Shown here one piece after another: positions 9,915 to 19,832 of a DNA stretch of 64,000 nt (position 1 is its first letter; every line of letters begins with the position of its first letter). The position numbers were made by a program, and so were the translations under genes. Source of the DNA: Pseudomonadales bacterium (GTDB lineage Bacteria; Pseudomonadota; Gammaproteobacteria; Pseudomonadales; Pseudohongiellaceae). The DNA is taken from the NCBI GenBank assembly GCA_012103535.1, contig WLWQ01000001.1, forward strand, positions 1,494,280 through 1,558,279, in the 5' to 3' direction. The notes beneath the pieces are model-generated. The model was given only the letters and a program-made list of their open reading frames with translations, was not told the DNA's origin and ran no database searches.

Positions 9915-11372
9915 ATGAAGAATGATTCATTAACTAGTAAAGCAATCAGGGGCACAAAAATTGTCGCTACGCTAGGACCTGCCAGTGATGGAAAGATCGA
10001 ACAGCTAATAGAGGAAGGCGTGGATGTGTTTAGACTAAATTTTTCCCATGGCACTTATGAGGAACACAGCGCAAGAATTCGCCAAATTCGCTCAGCAGCA
10101 AAACAAATTGGGAGATTTGTAGCAATTCTCGGCGACTTGCAAGGACCCAAGATTCGTATCGGCGGTTTTGCCGATAGCGGACCAGTAATCCTCGAGGAGG
10201 GATCCACGTTCATAATAAGTTGCAAAATTGGATTAAATGAAGGAACAGCAAGTGAAGTTGCTACTACCTATCACGATCTACCAAAAACTCTAAATACTGG
10301 AAATGTTCTCGTTCTCGGCGATGGCGAGGTGGAAATTGAAGTCACCCAAACTGAAAAAGAAAGAGTAATTTGCCAAGTATTAGTTGCTGGTGAGCTGAGA
10401 AGTGGCAAAGGTATAAATCTTAAGGGCGGGGGTCTCTCTGCGCCTGCAATTACTGATAAAGACAGAGCAGATCTTAAGTTTGCTTGTAAAAACCACCTCG
10501 ACTACCTGGCAGTTTCCTTTGTTAGCTCTGCAGACGACCTCCACCTGGCAAGAAATCTGGTCAATAAACATGACTCCGCTTGCAGGATCGTGGCGAAACT
10601 GGAAAAAGTTGAAGCTGTTGCTTCTGACTCGGATGTAGATGCCATCATTCTTGCAAGTGACGCCGTGATGGTTGCGCGTGGCGACTTGGGTATTGAGATC
10701 GGTGATGCGTCACTGATGGGCATGCAAAAACACATTATTTCAAGAGCCAGGTCTCTCAATCGTTGCGTTATAACAGCCACTCACATGATGGAGTCGATGG
10801 TACACAATTCAGCTCCAACCCGTGCCGAAGTAATGGATGTGGCAAATGCAGTCCTCGACGGAACTGACGCAGTTATGCTTTCTGCAGAAACCGCTGTCGG
10901 TAGTTACCCAGTGGAAACCGTACGCAGCATGGTTGGCATCATCGAAGGTGCAGAATCGTCGCCCTATGATGCTGCCAATACGCAACTTGGATACTCATGT
11001 GAATTAATCGATGAATCTGTCGCACTTGCCGCCATGACTGTCGCAGAACATCTTTCTGGTGTTTGTGCGGTTGCTTGTCTTACGTCGTCTGGTAACACAC
11101 CTAAATTAATGTCCCGCAGTCGATCAAGACTCCCTATTTATGCACTTTGTGATAATCCACGCACACTTGCGCGAGTTGCTATGTTTCGCGGGGTTCATCC
11201 AAGACAGTTTGAATCAGAACAAATCGACTACGATCAAATCAATGGCGCTGCTGTGGAAAGATTAAGAAATGATGGCGCTGTTGACACTGGCGATCGAATC
11301 ATCCTGTCCAAAGGCGACTACAGAAATGTCCAGGGCGGAACTAATACAATGAAAATCCTGGAGGTTGCCTAA
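9915..11372 (+). CDS. pyk: Pyruvate kinase
   Basis: Transfers phosphate from phosphoenolpyruvate to ADP to make pyruvate. The 485-residue protein shows TKIVATLGPAS near the N-terminus, GDLQGPKIRIG, the active-site signature RIVAKLEKVE (catalytic Lys), MVARGDLGIE and the TRAEVMDVANAVLDGTDAVMLSAET stretch. The B domain lies between and a C-terminal domain follows. It is the first gene of a three-gene operon; its TAA stop overlaps the next ATG as TAATG. Placement in the alginate locus suggests it clears PEP made from the glyceraldehyde-3-phosphate released by Eda. No strong ribosome-binding site is seen. Confidence 0.95.
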   Translation: MKNDSLTSKAIRGTKIVATLGPASDGKIEQLIEEGVDVFRLNFSHGTYEEHSARIRQIRSAAKQIGRFVAILGDLQGPKIRIGGFADSGPVILEEGSTFIISCKIGLNEGTASEVATTYHDLPKTLNTGNVLVLGDGEVEIEVTQTEKERVICQVLVAGELRSGKGINLKGGGLSAPAITDKDRADLKFACKNHLDYLAVSFVSSADDLHLARNLVNKHDSACRIVAKLEKVEAVASDSDVDAIILASDAVMVARGDLGIEIGDASLMGMQKHIISRARSLNRCVITATHMMESMVHNSAPTRAEVMDVANAVLDGTDAVMLSAETAVGSYPVETVRSMVGIIEGAESSPYDAANTQLGYSCELIDESVALAAMTVAEHLSGVCAVACLTSSGNTPKLMSRSRSRLPIYALCDNPRTLARVAMFRGVHPRQFESEQIDYDQINGAAVERLRNDGAVDTGDRIILSKGDYRNVQGGTNTMKILEVA

Positions 11373-12409
11373 TGAGTAAAATACGAATCGGCTTAATGGG
11401 CTTAGGTCATATTGGACGACAAATCTACCAATTGGCAACACAAGACGAACGCTTCGAACTAGTGGCGATTTCAGACATCGGTAAACCCGAAATACTTTGT
11501 CATCTATTGAATAAATCCATGGGACAAACGGGCAATGTAAAACTCGTGAACAACTTTCTGCTGAACAATGATTGCCGAACGCGTTTATTGTCTGCTGATC
11601 ATCCCACTGAAATCCCCTGGGATGTGTTTGACATCGATTTTGTCATTGATGCAACGGGTCGATTTCGTTCTGTTGAAGAATTAACTCCTCATCTAACAAA
11701 TGGCGCCAAACGAGTAGTGTGCTCTACCCTCCCTCAACACACTTCTGACCGTGTTGTACTTTTTGGCGTAAACGAACATGAAATACAAGCATCTGATCGA
11801 ATCATTTCTGCTGGTTCTGCGTCCACTACTGCAACCGCTTTGGCTCTTAATATCATTGCAAAACAATTTGAAATTCGACATGCGAGTATGACTTCAGTAC
11901 ATGCTTATACGAGTGATCAGAGTTTGCAGGATTATGCAGGCGCTGATTATCGACGAAGTCGCTCTGGTGCTGAAAACATCATTCCCAACTCGACTCCAGC
12001 ATTACACTGGATACAAAAGGCGCTTCCTTCAGTAGATGGAAAGATGACAGGTTTCGCTCTAAACGTTCCAGTACAACTAGGTTCAATGCTCGATCTTAAC
12101 GTGGCCCTTGCGGACAAGGTTGTGTCTCTTGATGAGATCCGGGAACTCTATGTTGCCGCCGCATCTGCCACACCAAGATTATTAGCCACGACAAACGAGC
12201 CAATCGTTTCATCCGACGTCAAGACTAGTCCACATTCACTGTTAGTAGATTTACTTGGTTGCATGAAAGCTGGCACCAGTCTTGTCAAAATAATGGGCTG
12301 GCACTCGTCGTTGGGACACGCTCACCGAATACTGGATGTGTTGACTAGCTATACAGAATTAGACAGTTCCGGAATAGATAATTCCGAGATAAGTGAGGCA
12401 GTAGCATGA
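11372..12409 (+). CDS. GAPDH paralogue lacking the catalytic cysteine
   Basis: This 345-residue protein aligns along its length with the next gene. It keeps a Rossmann GLGHIG near the N-terminus and SVHAYTSDQSLQDY with the active-site His. Where active GAPDH has SNASCTTNC, this protein reads SAGSASTTA. Alanine (codon GCG at 11819-11821) replaces Cys150 at exactly the same residue number as Cys150 of its neighbour. The covalent thiohemiacetal step should therefore be impossible. The frame is intact, and it is translationally coupled on both sides (TAATG and ATGA overlaps), which argues against simple decay. It may be a regulatory or structural partner of the active enzyme, or act on another substrate. 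Confidence 0.88.
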   Translation: MSKIRIGLMGLGHIGRQIYQLATQDERFELVAISDIGKPEILCHLLNKSMGQTGNVKLVNNFLLNNDCRTRLLSADHPTEIPWDVFDIDFVIDATGRFRSVEELTPHLTNGAKRVVCSTLPQHTSDRVVLFGVNEHEIQASDRIISAGSASTTATALALNIIAKQFEIRHASMTSVHAYTSDQSLQDYAGADYRRSRSGAENIIPNSTPALHWIQKALPSVDGKMTGFALNVPVQLGSMLDLNVALADKVVSLDEIRELYVAAASATPRLLATTNEPIVSSDVKTSPHSLLVDLLGCMKAGTSLVKIMGWHSSLGHAHRILDVLTSYTELDSSGIDNSEISEAVA

Positions 12410-13407
12410 GAATAGCAATCAATGGATTCGGGCGTATCGGTCGAGCAGTTTTCCGAATTGCAGAATTAAGGCAAGATATGGAAATCGTAGCGATTAATGA
12501 TCTATTTGACCATGAGGCCTTACGCTACTTACTGTCTTACGATACTGTCATGGGAAATTTCGAGCCTGAAGTTTCTATCGAAGGCTCCGAGCTCGTCACA
12601 CCCAAAACACGCGCAAACATGTTTAAGGAACGTGATCCTAAACTTCTGCCTTGGGATGATCTCGAAATAGATGCGGTAGTCGAATCCACCGGAGTATTTC
12701 GAAGTCGAGAACAATTATCCCAACATCTCGATGCTGGAGCCGAACGAGTATTGTTAACCGTTCCTGCAAAAGATGACATTGATTACACAGTTGTATTAGG
12801 GGTAAATGATGAGGGTCTCAAATCCTCTCATCGCATTGTATCGAATGCCAGTTGTACAACAAACTGTCTCGCACCAATAGCAAAAGTGTTACACGATGCG
12901 TTTGGAATTAGAGAAGGTGTAATCAATACAGTTCACGCCTACACTAACGATCAAAGTCTTGCTGACGTACCACATTCTGACTGGCGCCGAAGCAGAGCTG
13001 CTGCTGAAAACATAATTCCAACATCAACTGGCGCAGCTAAAGCCGTCGGTGAAGTACTTCCAGAACTAAAAGGTCGGCTGGACGGAATCGCTTCTCGAGT
13101 TCCGGTTCCTGATGGATCGGTTGTCGATCTATTTGCCGAGCTAGACGAAGAAGTAACCGTGGAAGACATCAATAAAGCTGTACAGTCGGCTGCTATGTCA
13201 GACCGCATGGCAGGCGTACTTGAGTACACCGAAGAGCCTGTGGTATCCACTGACATAATTGGGAATCCACATTCTTCAGTTTTTGACGCGTCTTTTACGC
13301 AAGTTGGGGTAGGACGGTTTGTTAAAGCACTCAGCTGGTATGACAACGAATGGGGTTACTCGAATCGAGTTTGCGATGTGCTAAATCTGATGGGTGAAGC
13401 AAAATAG
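12406..13407 (+). CDS. gap: Glyceraldehyde-3-phosphate dehydrogenase
   Basis: Oxidises glyceraldehyde-3-phosphate to 1,3-bisphosphoglycerate with NAD(P). The 333-residue protein has INGFGRIGRAVFR at the N-terminus, SNASCTTNCLAP with catalytic Cys150, TVHAYTNDQ with the base His, and WYDNEWGYSNRV at the C-terminus. All are family signatures, and the length is normal. It overlaps the cysteine-less paralogue by 4 bp and ends the pyk operon. It fits processing of the triose phosphate produced by KDPG aldolase from alginate. Confidence 0.96.
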   Translation: MRIAINGFGRIGRAVFRIAELRQDMEIVAINDLFDHEALRYLLSYDTVMGNFEPEVSIEGSELVTPKTRANMFKERDPKLLPWDDLEIDAVVESTGVFRSREQLSQHLDAGAERVLLTVPAKDDIDYTVVLGVNDEGLKSSHRIVSNASCTTNCLAPIAKVLHDAFGIREGVINTVHAYTNDQSLADVPHSDWRRSRAAAENIIPTSTGAAKAVGEVLPELKGRLDGIASRVPVPDGSVVDLFAELDEEVTVEDINKAVQSAAMSDRMAGVLEYTEEPVVSTDIIGNPHSSVFDASFTQVGVGRFVKALSWYDNEWGYSNRVCDVLNLMGEAK

Positions 13408-13428
13408 TAGAGTCTATATTGGAAAAAC

Positions 13429-14460
13429 CTAGCGTTGCACCCTGCCCGACCCGTCACCACTTAGTAACTTGGTAACTTCTGCGACTGATACACGATTAAA
13501 ATCTCCTGGGATCGAGTGCTTTAGGCAACTGGCCGCCACCGCGAATTCCAAAGCTTCCTGGTGGTTATCAGATGAATTCAAACCGTAGATCAATCCTGCA
13601 GCAAAGCTATCACCACCTCCTACACGATCGACAATATCTTTCATGTTATAACGCCGCGATAAATGAAACTTTTGATTATCCCTGAGACACGCTGACCAAC
13701 CATTACGATCCGCACTGCGTGATTCGCGCAAAGTAACGGCGAGCATTGACAGGTTTGGAAACTTCGACATTACTTTTTCGGTCAGTTTTTCGTATTTCAC
13801 AATGTCGAGTTTTCCACTTTCGACATCGACAGCATCGACACTAATTCCTAATGATTTCTGGCAGTCCTCTTCGTTAGCAATGCCTACATCTACATATTTA
13901 ACCAATTCAGTCATGACTTCCGGTGCTGACTTTCCGTACTTCCAAAGCTTGCCTCGAAAATTGAAATCACAGGAGACAGTTAGCCCAGCTTCTTTCGCTG
14001 CCCTAACAGCAGCTATGCTCAGAGTCGCCGATGATTCGGTCAGGGCTGGGGTAATCCCTGTAATGTGCAACCAGCGAGCACCTTTAAATACGTCAGGCCA
14101 AACAAATGCTGCTGGATCAACCTCGGCGATCGCCGAATTTGCACGATCGTAAACCACAGTTGACGGTCTTTGATTCGCACCAGTTTCCAGAAAATAAACA
14201 CCCAATCTGTTTCCTGTCCGCAACACTCCCGATGTATCGACACCGAAACCTCGGAGTTCGCGAATTGCAGAGTCTCCAATTATGTTATCGGGGATAGCGG
14301 ACACGAAACCAGAATTTAAACCATAGTTCGCAAGCGATACCGCAACATTCGCTTCTCCGCCCCCAAATGAGGCTTCAAGATTGCTGGATTGAAACAATCG
14401 TTCATGATTGGGCGACTTCAACCGCAACATCAATTCACCCACACTCAAATACTCAGCCAT
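13429..14460 (-). CDS. kdgK: 2-keto-3-deoxygluconate kinase (PfkB family)
   Basis: Phosphorylates KDG to KDPG with ATP. The 343-residue PfkB/ribokinase-fold protein has [18 protein letters not shown] near the N-terminus, as in sugar-acid kinases, and the C-terminal signature [16 protein letters not shown] with the catalytic Asp. It is the last gene of the minus-strand transporter-reductase-aldolase-kinase operon, 36 bp after eda. The pairing with eda makes KDG the clear substrate. Confidence 0.92.
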   Translation of the reverse strand: MAEYLSVGELMLRLKSPNHERLFQSSNLEASFGGGEANVAVSLANYGLNSGFVSAIPDNIIGDSAIRELRGFGVDTSGVLRTGNRLGVYFLETGANQRPSTVVYDRANSAIAEVDPAAFVWPDVFKGARWLHITGITPALTESSATLSIAAVRAAKEAGLTVSCDFNFRGKLWKYGKSAPEVMTELVKYVDVGIANEEDCQKSLGISVDAVDVESGKLDIVKYEKLTEKVMSKFPNLSMLAVTLRESRSADRNGWSACLRDNQKFHLSRRYNMKDIVDRVGGGDSFAAGLIYGLNSSDNHQEALEFAVAASCLKHSIPGDFNRVSVAEVTKLLSGDGSGRVQR

Positions 14461-14496
14461 TCGTGTCTAATCCTGTATCTAATACTTAGGTATAAA

Positions 14497-15132
14497 TTAT
14501 TCTGAAGCCCGTGTTTCGACCGCAATTTTTTTCGCTTCCGCAGCCAGGCGGGTGATCTCTGTAAAATTTTTCTCGGTAAGCAAATTTGATGGTGCTAACC
14601 AGCTGCCTCCACAGGCCGTAACGGTTGGCAATGAAAGATACTCCCGCAGATTGTTCGGCGCTACACCACCAGTAGGCATAAACTTTACATCGCGAAACAC
14701 GGACGCGAGAGCTTTGATCATGGCAACACCGCCGGCGAGTTCCGCAGGGAAAAACTTGACTGTTCTCAATCCCATATTCCATGCGGACTGCAATTCCGAA
14801 GCTGTTGCAATTCCAGGATAAATGGGCAAGTTATTAGCCTGAGATACTTCGACGACAGTGCGATTTAATCCAGGGGACACGATAAATTGCGCACCTATGT
14901 TATGAGCAAGTTGTAGGTGTTCCACACTTAATACAGTACCAGCGCCAATCACTGCTTCAGGTACTTGCTTGGCAATGTTCTCTATCGCCGCAGTTGCAGC
15001 TTGAGTTCTCAAGGTGACTTCGATTATAGGTAAGCCGCCTTCAACTAGTGCCTTAGCTAACGGTACTGCATCATCGGCGTTATCTATTACAACAACAGGA
15101 ACTACACCGGTCTCTTCGAGCAATTGGTCCAT
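14497..15132 (-). CDS. eda: KDPG aldolase
   Basis: Splits 2-keto-3-deoxy-6-phosphogluconate into pyruvate and glyceraldehyde-3-phosphate, the last Entner-Doudoroff step. The 211-residue class I aldolase shows IIEVTLRT with the catalytic Glu, VIGAGTVLS, FIVSPGLN, and VKFFPAE with the Schiff-base Lys. The start lies 3 bp after the stop of the SDR gene, so the two are co-translated. Length and motifs are typical. Confidence 0.95.
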   Translation of the reverse strand: MDQLLEETGVVPVVVIDNADDAVPLAKALVEGGLPIIEVTLRTQAATAAIENIAKQVPEAVIGAGTVLSVEHLQLAHNIGAQFIVSPGLNRTVVEVSQANNLPIYPGIATASELQSAWNMGLRTVKFFPAELAGGVAMIKALASVFRDVKFMPTGGVAPNNLREYLSLPTVTACGGSWLAPSNLLTEKNFTEITRLAAEAKKIAVETRASE

Positions 15133-15135
15133 GGA

Positions 15136-15888
15136 TTAAGAGAAATACAATCCGCCGTTTATGTCGACACTGGTACCCGTAATAAAACTCGACTGCTCGG
15201 CTGCTAGATAGAGAACCAGATCAGCCACTTCATCAGCGTTGCCTTCGCGTTTTAGTGGCGTGCTTGCTGCAACGTTTTTGCGGACTTCATCTTTTGTAAA
15301 TTGATCATGAAAGGTCGTGGAAATCATGCCAGGACAAATGCAATTTACTCGGATCTTAGAAGGGCCAAGCTCTTTCGCCATAGCACGAGTAAAAGTCATA
15401 ACCGCGCCTTTCGATGTTGCATAGGCCGAAGCACCAGGTCCGCCGCCATCGCGTCCAGCAAGGGAAGCCAGATTCACAACTGCACTGCCTTCTCCCATAT
15501 GTGGAGCTACCGATTTCATTGTCAAAAAGGTGCTCGTTAGATTCAACTTCATGACATGTTCGAAAAACTCTTCGTCCATTTCAGACAAGGTTTTGCGTGC
15601 CACTAATCCACCGGTATTGTTTACTAACACATCAATGGAATCACCAAATGCGGCTCGACTTTCAGCGACTAAACGCTCAACATCTTCAGACTTTGTCATG
15701 TCACCACCGACAGCGATGGCAGTACCACCCGCGTCTTTAATCTCGGCTACAGTCTGTTCACCTTGTTCTGCATTGTTGCAAAAATTTACTACGACTTTTG
15801 CTCCAGCAGCAGCCATTTTCAGAGAGATAGATTTTCCGATATCTCTTGATCCCCCGGTGACGATTACGACTTTATTCTCTAAATTCAT
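15136..15888 (-). CDS. SDR oxidoreductase, probable DEH reductase
   Basis: A short-chain dehydrogenase of about 250 residues. It has a TGGSRDIG nucleotide-binding loop, NNTGG (usually NNAG), and the catalytic Ser of VVNLASLAG with Tyr and Lys of SAYATSKGAV. By position among alginate genes it probably reduces 4-deoxy-L-erythro-5-hexoseulose uronate (DEH) to KDG, as known for SDR enzymes of alginate degraders. The start at MNLENK is preceded by AGGAAGG; a longer upstream frame would run into the transporter gene and lacks support. The substrate is inference; other uronate or sugar-acid reductions are possible. Confidence 0.85.
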   Translation of the reverse strand: MNLENKVVIVTGGSRDIGKSISLKMAAAGAKVVVNFCNNAEQGEQTVAEIKDAGGTAIAVGGDMTKSEDVERLVAESRAAFGDSIDVLVNNTGGLVARKTLSEMDEEFFEHVMKLNLTSTFLTMKSVAPHMGEGSAVVNLASLAGRDGGGPGASAYATSKGAVMTFTRAMAKELGPSKIRVNCICPGMISTTFHDQFTKDEVRKNVAASTPLKREGNADEVADLVLYLAAEQSSFITGTSVDINGGLYFS

Positions 15889-15911
15889 TTTCCTTCCTAT
15901 ATAAATCTTAA

Positions 15912-17183
15912 CTAGAGTTTTTGTACAGGCTCGATAGTCCTTCCAAGCAGCCATACTGACAAAATAGCCAGCGGCACAAGTGCGGCACCAAGCAAGAAGA
16001 ATGGGACATACGAAGTTTCTGTGATTACCGGCACAGTCCAGGTGGTTATAAGTACTCCGACAACAGCAGCAGTACCACCAACTCCTGCGAGGGATCCTAC
16101 AGAACCACCCGAGAAGTAATCACTTGGCAATGTTTGAATGTTGCCAATGGCCATTTGAAAACCAAAAAGGATGACTGCAATTAGGAGGACTGCCAGTAAC
16201 GGAGTTGATGCGAAAGCAGTTGCCAAAAGTGCTGGCAACATGAATACGCCACCCATTGTAATGACGAACTTTCTAGTTTTGTTTACAGTCCAACCGTTTT
16301 TAAGCAGTTTACCGGCAAGCCAACCCCCAAAAATACTGCCTATCGCTGCACCGACATAAGGAACCCATGCAAACAATCCAATCTGCGCGATATCGAAACC
16401 AAATTCGTCAGCCAAATAAATTGGTAACCAGGAAACGAAAAGCCACCACACTGGATCTAGAAAAAAGCGAGAAGCAATAACTGACCAACTTTGACGATAC
16501 TTCAACATTTCCATCCAGCTGGGTGCGAAATCTGTAGTCTCTTCGCCACTATCTGTACTTTTCTTTTGCCCTTTCAGGATGTAGTCGCGCTCTTCTTCGG
16601 TAAGCCAGGGATGAGTGTCGGTTCCCGACTTATAAACAATCAGCCAAGGTATGATCCAGATAAATCCCAGCGCTCCAATCGCAACGAAAGTTGCTTTCCA
16701 GCCAATGAGATAATAGAGCCAGGCAATTAGTGGAGCTGAGATTACTGCACCTATCGAGGCACCGGAATTGAAAATTCCCTGCGCCAATGCACGTTCCTTA
16801 ATAGGAAACCACTCTGCATTGGCTTTTGTCGCCCCAGGCCAGTTGCCCGCTTCCCCCAGGCCAAGCGTAAAGCGTACAACCCCAAACGAAGTTGCGCTGC
16901 GGACCACAGCATGTAGCATGACTGAAATCGACCACACGACTATTGCCAGCACAAAACCGAAGCGTGTGCCGATTGAATCAATTATTTTTCCAAATAACGA
17001 TTGACCTATGGCATAACCGACCATGAAGAAAGATACAACAAGTGCATAGTCGAAATTATCCATGCCCAGTTCTTCTGATATGCCGGGCCACATAACAGCT
17101 AATGCATTACGGTCGATATAGTTTATAACTGTTGCTAACGCAACAAGGCTAACAACCACCCAGCGTAGGCCTCTAATTTTCAT
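15912..17183 (-). CDS. MFS transporter, hexuronate (ACS) type
   Basis: A 423-residue major-facilitator protein with twelve predicted membrane helices. It opens with RWVVVSLVALATVINYIDRNALAVMWP and has LGLGEAGNWPGATKANAEWFP after helix 4, both typical of the anion:cation symporter group that includes ExuT. It should bring DEH or hexuronates across the inner membrane. It is first in an operon with the SDR (23 bp), eda and kdgK. An ATACCAATTA operator candidate lies about 90 bp upstream. Confidence 0.9.
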   Translation of the reverse strand: MKIRGLRWVVVSLVALATVINYIDRNALAVMWPGISEELGMDNFDYALVVSFFMVGYAIGQSLFGKIIDSIGTRFGFVLAIVVWSISVMLHAVVRSATSFGVVRFTLGLGEAGNWPGATKANAEWFPIKERALAQGIFNSGASIGAVISAPLIAWLYYLIGWKATFVAIGALGFIWIIPWLIVYKSGTDTHPWLTEEERDYILKGQKKSTDSGEETTDFAPSWMEMLKYRQSWSVIASRFFLDPVWWLFVSWLPIYLADEFGFDIAQIGLFAWVPYVGAAIGSIFGGWLAGKLLKNGWTVNKTRKFVITMGGVFMLPALLATAFASTPLLAVLLIAVILFGFQMAIGNIQTLPSDYFSGGSVGSLAGVGGTAAVVGVLITTWTVPVITETSYVPFFLLGAALVPLAILSVWLLGRTIEPVQKL

Positions 17184-17270
17184 TGGCCCTGCTCCTATGT
17201 AAATTCAATTCTTTCATTTATTATTTTCTTTTGTTATGTGCTTTATACTGGTCTTTAATTTATCGCTTAA

Positions 17271-17280
17271 ATACCAATTA
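17271..17280. promoter_or_regulatory. Operator candidate upstream of the MFS-SDR-eda-kdgK operon
   Basis: ATACCAATTA matches the motif repeated near the other alginate genes. A looser half-site ATACTGGT lies 25 bp nearer the gene, overlapping a TATAAA that could be the -10 box on the minus strand. Nothing else was seen in the 236-bp gap. Confidence 0.45.
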
Positions 17281-17419
17281 CATCTAAGTTATGGGCAAGA
17301 CACTAAAAATTAGGCCACACTCTTCCTCAACTGTTATGAAATCATTAACAGCATTGTCCTTATTTAATTAGCTGATCAACCTAAAAGGGCCTTCCTCGAG
17401 AAGTAATTGCATCCACCTT

Positions 17420-19636
17420 TCACAGGACCGGCCTCTGATAGTCGCTTATAGATGGCGCTGACGTTTCGCTGAACTCGTTTCCACTTAGGCTCGTTACTGG
17501 CTCACCTACAGTATGAATTACGCGAATCGGAGCGCTGTTACTGAATTGGTTATTGTTTATTGAAGTAGCTTGCACACCTAACAAATACAATGAAGACTGA
17601 GACGAATTTCTATTTCCACTGCCTACATTATTCAGTATTGAGTTATTCAGTGAGAAGTGAGGTCCAAAAGTACTCTCATCTGTTCCGCCACGATAAATAG
17701 AAGCAAGAGATCCTTCTACGTTGGTAAAGGAAGAATTGTTTATCGAGACGTACTCCGCATTGTAAATTCCGAGATCATCTGTCTCTCTGTCTAATGCGAT
17801 AATGTGGCCGGTAATGTCTTCAAAAACAGAATTATTAATCTCGATGTCTGAAGCCATTGTATGCATAGCAACTTTTAGAAAATTAAATGAATGATTGGTA
17901 TTCAGATTGCGAACTTGAACATTATCTAAATGTAGTTGGTAATTACCGAGCATTGAGTAGCGACTGGTGCGAATCGCGGAATTTCCATAAGTATCGGGAG
18001 CAATAGACCCATCAATTACTATTCCTTCAAGCTTAAGACTTCCACCATCAATTAGCTCAAACAATGTAGTTCGCTCATATTTTATTATGGGGCTAACGTT
18101 GCCATTCGAAACACCCTTGATTGTTAGCGGATGATCTAGAGAAAGAAATTTCGAAACGATATATTCACCAGGGAAGAGCTCAATGATGTCACCGGCTTGA
18201 GAGTTTTCAACTGCTTCTGTGAGTGTGTCGACGCCTGCTGCAATAGCTACTACATTGCCACCATCAAATGCATTTTCATAACCTGGCTTTGGATACCAGG
18301 AAGGTCCGGTCTCGTCTCGATCAATAACAGTCAGTGATTTTGAAACACCTACATCACCAATATCCATATCAGGATAGAGCAGTCCATTGGTTCCTGTTAC
18401 AAGCGTTATCGGCCTCTCCTCGAAACCCTGATCACTGGGAAATTCCAAAATTCCGGTCGCTATATTGTCATTAAAGGAGATGCCACTAATGTCATCATGC
18501 ACCGCGATGGAATTTTTGGTATTCGTGTTCGTAATAAGATTTTTCTGAAAGGTAGTACTGAGAATTCGCGCTGATCTTTCGTCGTCAGCACCCGCAGCCA
18601 GTTCGATGTGATCACTTTCAATTATTGTGTTGTTTTCGATGACTGATTCTTCAACCTGGTGATAACGATTGATCGGCGAATTCGGCACCCCATTCATTAC
18701 TACGAAGGCGCCTCCGAATCTGTGCCCGGTAAGTCCGGCCATGTAATTGTTACGTACGGTCTGCCGTTTGTTTATTACTCTGATACCTCCGGTATGATCA
18801 ACTCCATTGCCCAGGAAAACATTGTTTTCAAGTAAGTTGTCATTACCGTGGCGCAGCGTCAACGTGCCTCTTGATTCGTAAAAGACGTTCCCTCTGAATG
18901 TGTTGTTACCGGATTTGCTGGAAATGATTTCAACTTCGCCATTACAGCGATCAAAGAAATTATTTTCTACTACCGTGAATGAATCTGTTAGCGAGTAGCG
19001 ACTGGTGCCGATACGTAAGGTTTCACCGCCATTTGATCCCAGAATTGGACGCGGACCGAAATAGTTGTGATCAATCCGGTGGTAGTTTTCGCGACTGTCC
19101 TCCGAATCGAGGCGCACAGCCATGGTAACTCCGTTATTGCTTTTCCCTACGAGGTAATTGTGATCGAAGCGATTATGTCGACCATACATCATGACCCAAA
19201 AATCAGTTTCATGACGTTCTGGATTATTGAAATGGTCTATGACGACTTCAGTTATTCGTGAATTGTTTGCAAGCTGTTCACGGTTTGCGCGGAAGGAAAT
19301 AACTGTATTGGTAGGTGAATATCCATCCCTGAATACCAGTCCAGAAACCACAAGGTATTCACCTTCCAGTCGCAGATTGGAGCGGCCTGTGACTATTACT
19401 TGTCCTTTTGTCTGAGCCGTTAGCGTAATTGGTTGATCACTGGTTCCAACTCCGGAGAGCAAAATTTCAAAATCATTCCATTCGCCATCGGCCATGACAA
19501 TTGTGTCGCCAGGAGCGGCGTTGCTTACAGCCTGCCTGAATTCTTCCTGGGTGCTGACCAGCGTATCCGCAAAAACAGGCTGAAGCAGAAAAAGCACTAC
19601 CAGAGACGGGAGTACTCTTTTTGTAGAAGAAACCAT
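17420..19636 (-). CDS. PL6-family alginate lyase (parallel beta-helix)
   Basis: A polysaccharide lyase of about 738 residues with a signal peptide (cleavage near VFADT). The first beta-helix domain carries the PL6 catalytic pair: Lys in IISSKSGNNTFRGN and Arg in TLTLRHGNDNLLENN (Lys245 and Arg266 counting from an upstream TTG, four fewer from this ATG). A second right-handed beta-helix from about residue 450 makes it a two-domain PL6 like known exolytic alginate lyases. It would act outside the cell or in the periplasm on alginate, probably the G or MG parts. The ATG is chosen over an upstream TTG because GTGAGG precedes it. It stands as a single transcript. Confidence 0.88.
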   Translation of the reverse strand: MVSSTKRVLPSLVVLFLLQPVFADTLVSTQEEFRQAVSNAAPGDTIVMADGEWNDFEILLSGVGTSDQPITLTAQTKGQVIVTGRSNLRLEGEYLVVSGLVFRDGYSPTNTVISFRANREQLANNSRITEVVIDHFNNPERHETDFWVMMYGRHNRFDHNYLVGKSNNGVTMAVRLDSEDSRENYHRIDHNYFGPRPILGSNGGETLRIGTSRYSLTDSFTVVENNFFDRCNGEVEIISSKSGNNTFRGNVFYESRGTLTLRHGNDNLLENNVFLGNGVDHTGGIRVINKRQTVRNNYMAGLTGHRFGGAFVVMNGVPNSPINRYHQVEESVIENNTIIESDHIELAAGADDERSARILSTTFQKNLITNTNTKNSIAVHDDISGISFNDNIATGILEFPSDQGFEERPITLVTGTNGLLYPDMDIGDVGVSKSLTVIDRDETGPSWYPKPGYENAFDGGNVVAIAAGVDTLTEAVENSQAGDIIELFPGEYIVSKFLSLDHPLTIKGVSNGNVSPIIKYERTTLFELIDGGSLKLEGIVIDGSIAPDTYGNSAIRTSRYSMLGNYQLHLDNVQVRNLNTNHSFNFLKVAMHTMASDIEINNSVFEDITGHIIALDRETDDLGIYNAEYVSINNSSFTNVEGSLASIYRGGTDESTFGPHFSLNNSILNNVGSGNRNSSQSSLYLLGVQATSINNNQFSNSAPIRVIHTVGEPVTSLSGNEFSETSAPSISDYQRPVL

Positions 19637-19722
19637 AGCCCTCACCAATAGTATGAATGAAGTGGGAAAGTCTGAAATTGTTACGAGCTAGCAACTTGAG
19701 CTTGCGCACTAATTAGCAATGG

Positions 19723-19751
19723 ATCGTAAATTGGGCTACGTAGAAAGTCAA
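19723..19751 (-). promoter_or_regulatory. Sigma-70 promoter of the PL6 lyase gene
   Basis: On the minus strand TTGACT (19746-19751) and TACGAT (19723-19728) are 17 bp apart. An ATATTGGTT half-site (19750-19758) overlaps the -35 box, which suggests repression. Confidence 0.5.
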
Positions 19752-19794
19752 CCAATATCTTCGTATAATGCAATATTGGTAAACCAAATTGGTA
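19750..19794. promoter_or_regulatory. Operator cluster upstream of the PL6 lyase
   Basis: Contains AACCAATAT, the perfect palindrome TTGGTAAACCAA (19776-19787) and an adjoining AATTGGTA. The density of half-sites, between the regulator gene and the lyase, makes this the strongest binding-site candidate for the FCD regulator. Confidence 0.6.
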
Positions 19795-19832
19795 GGATAA
19801 TTAGATCAAGCCAACCCCTATGGCAGAGTACT

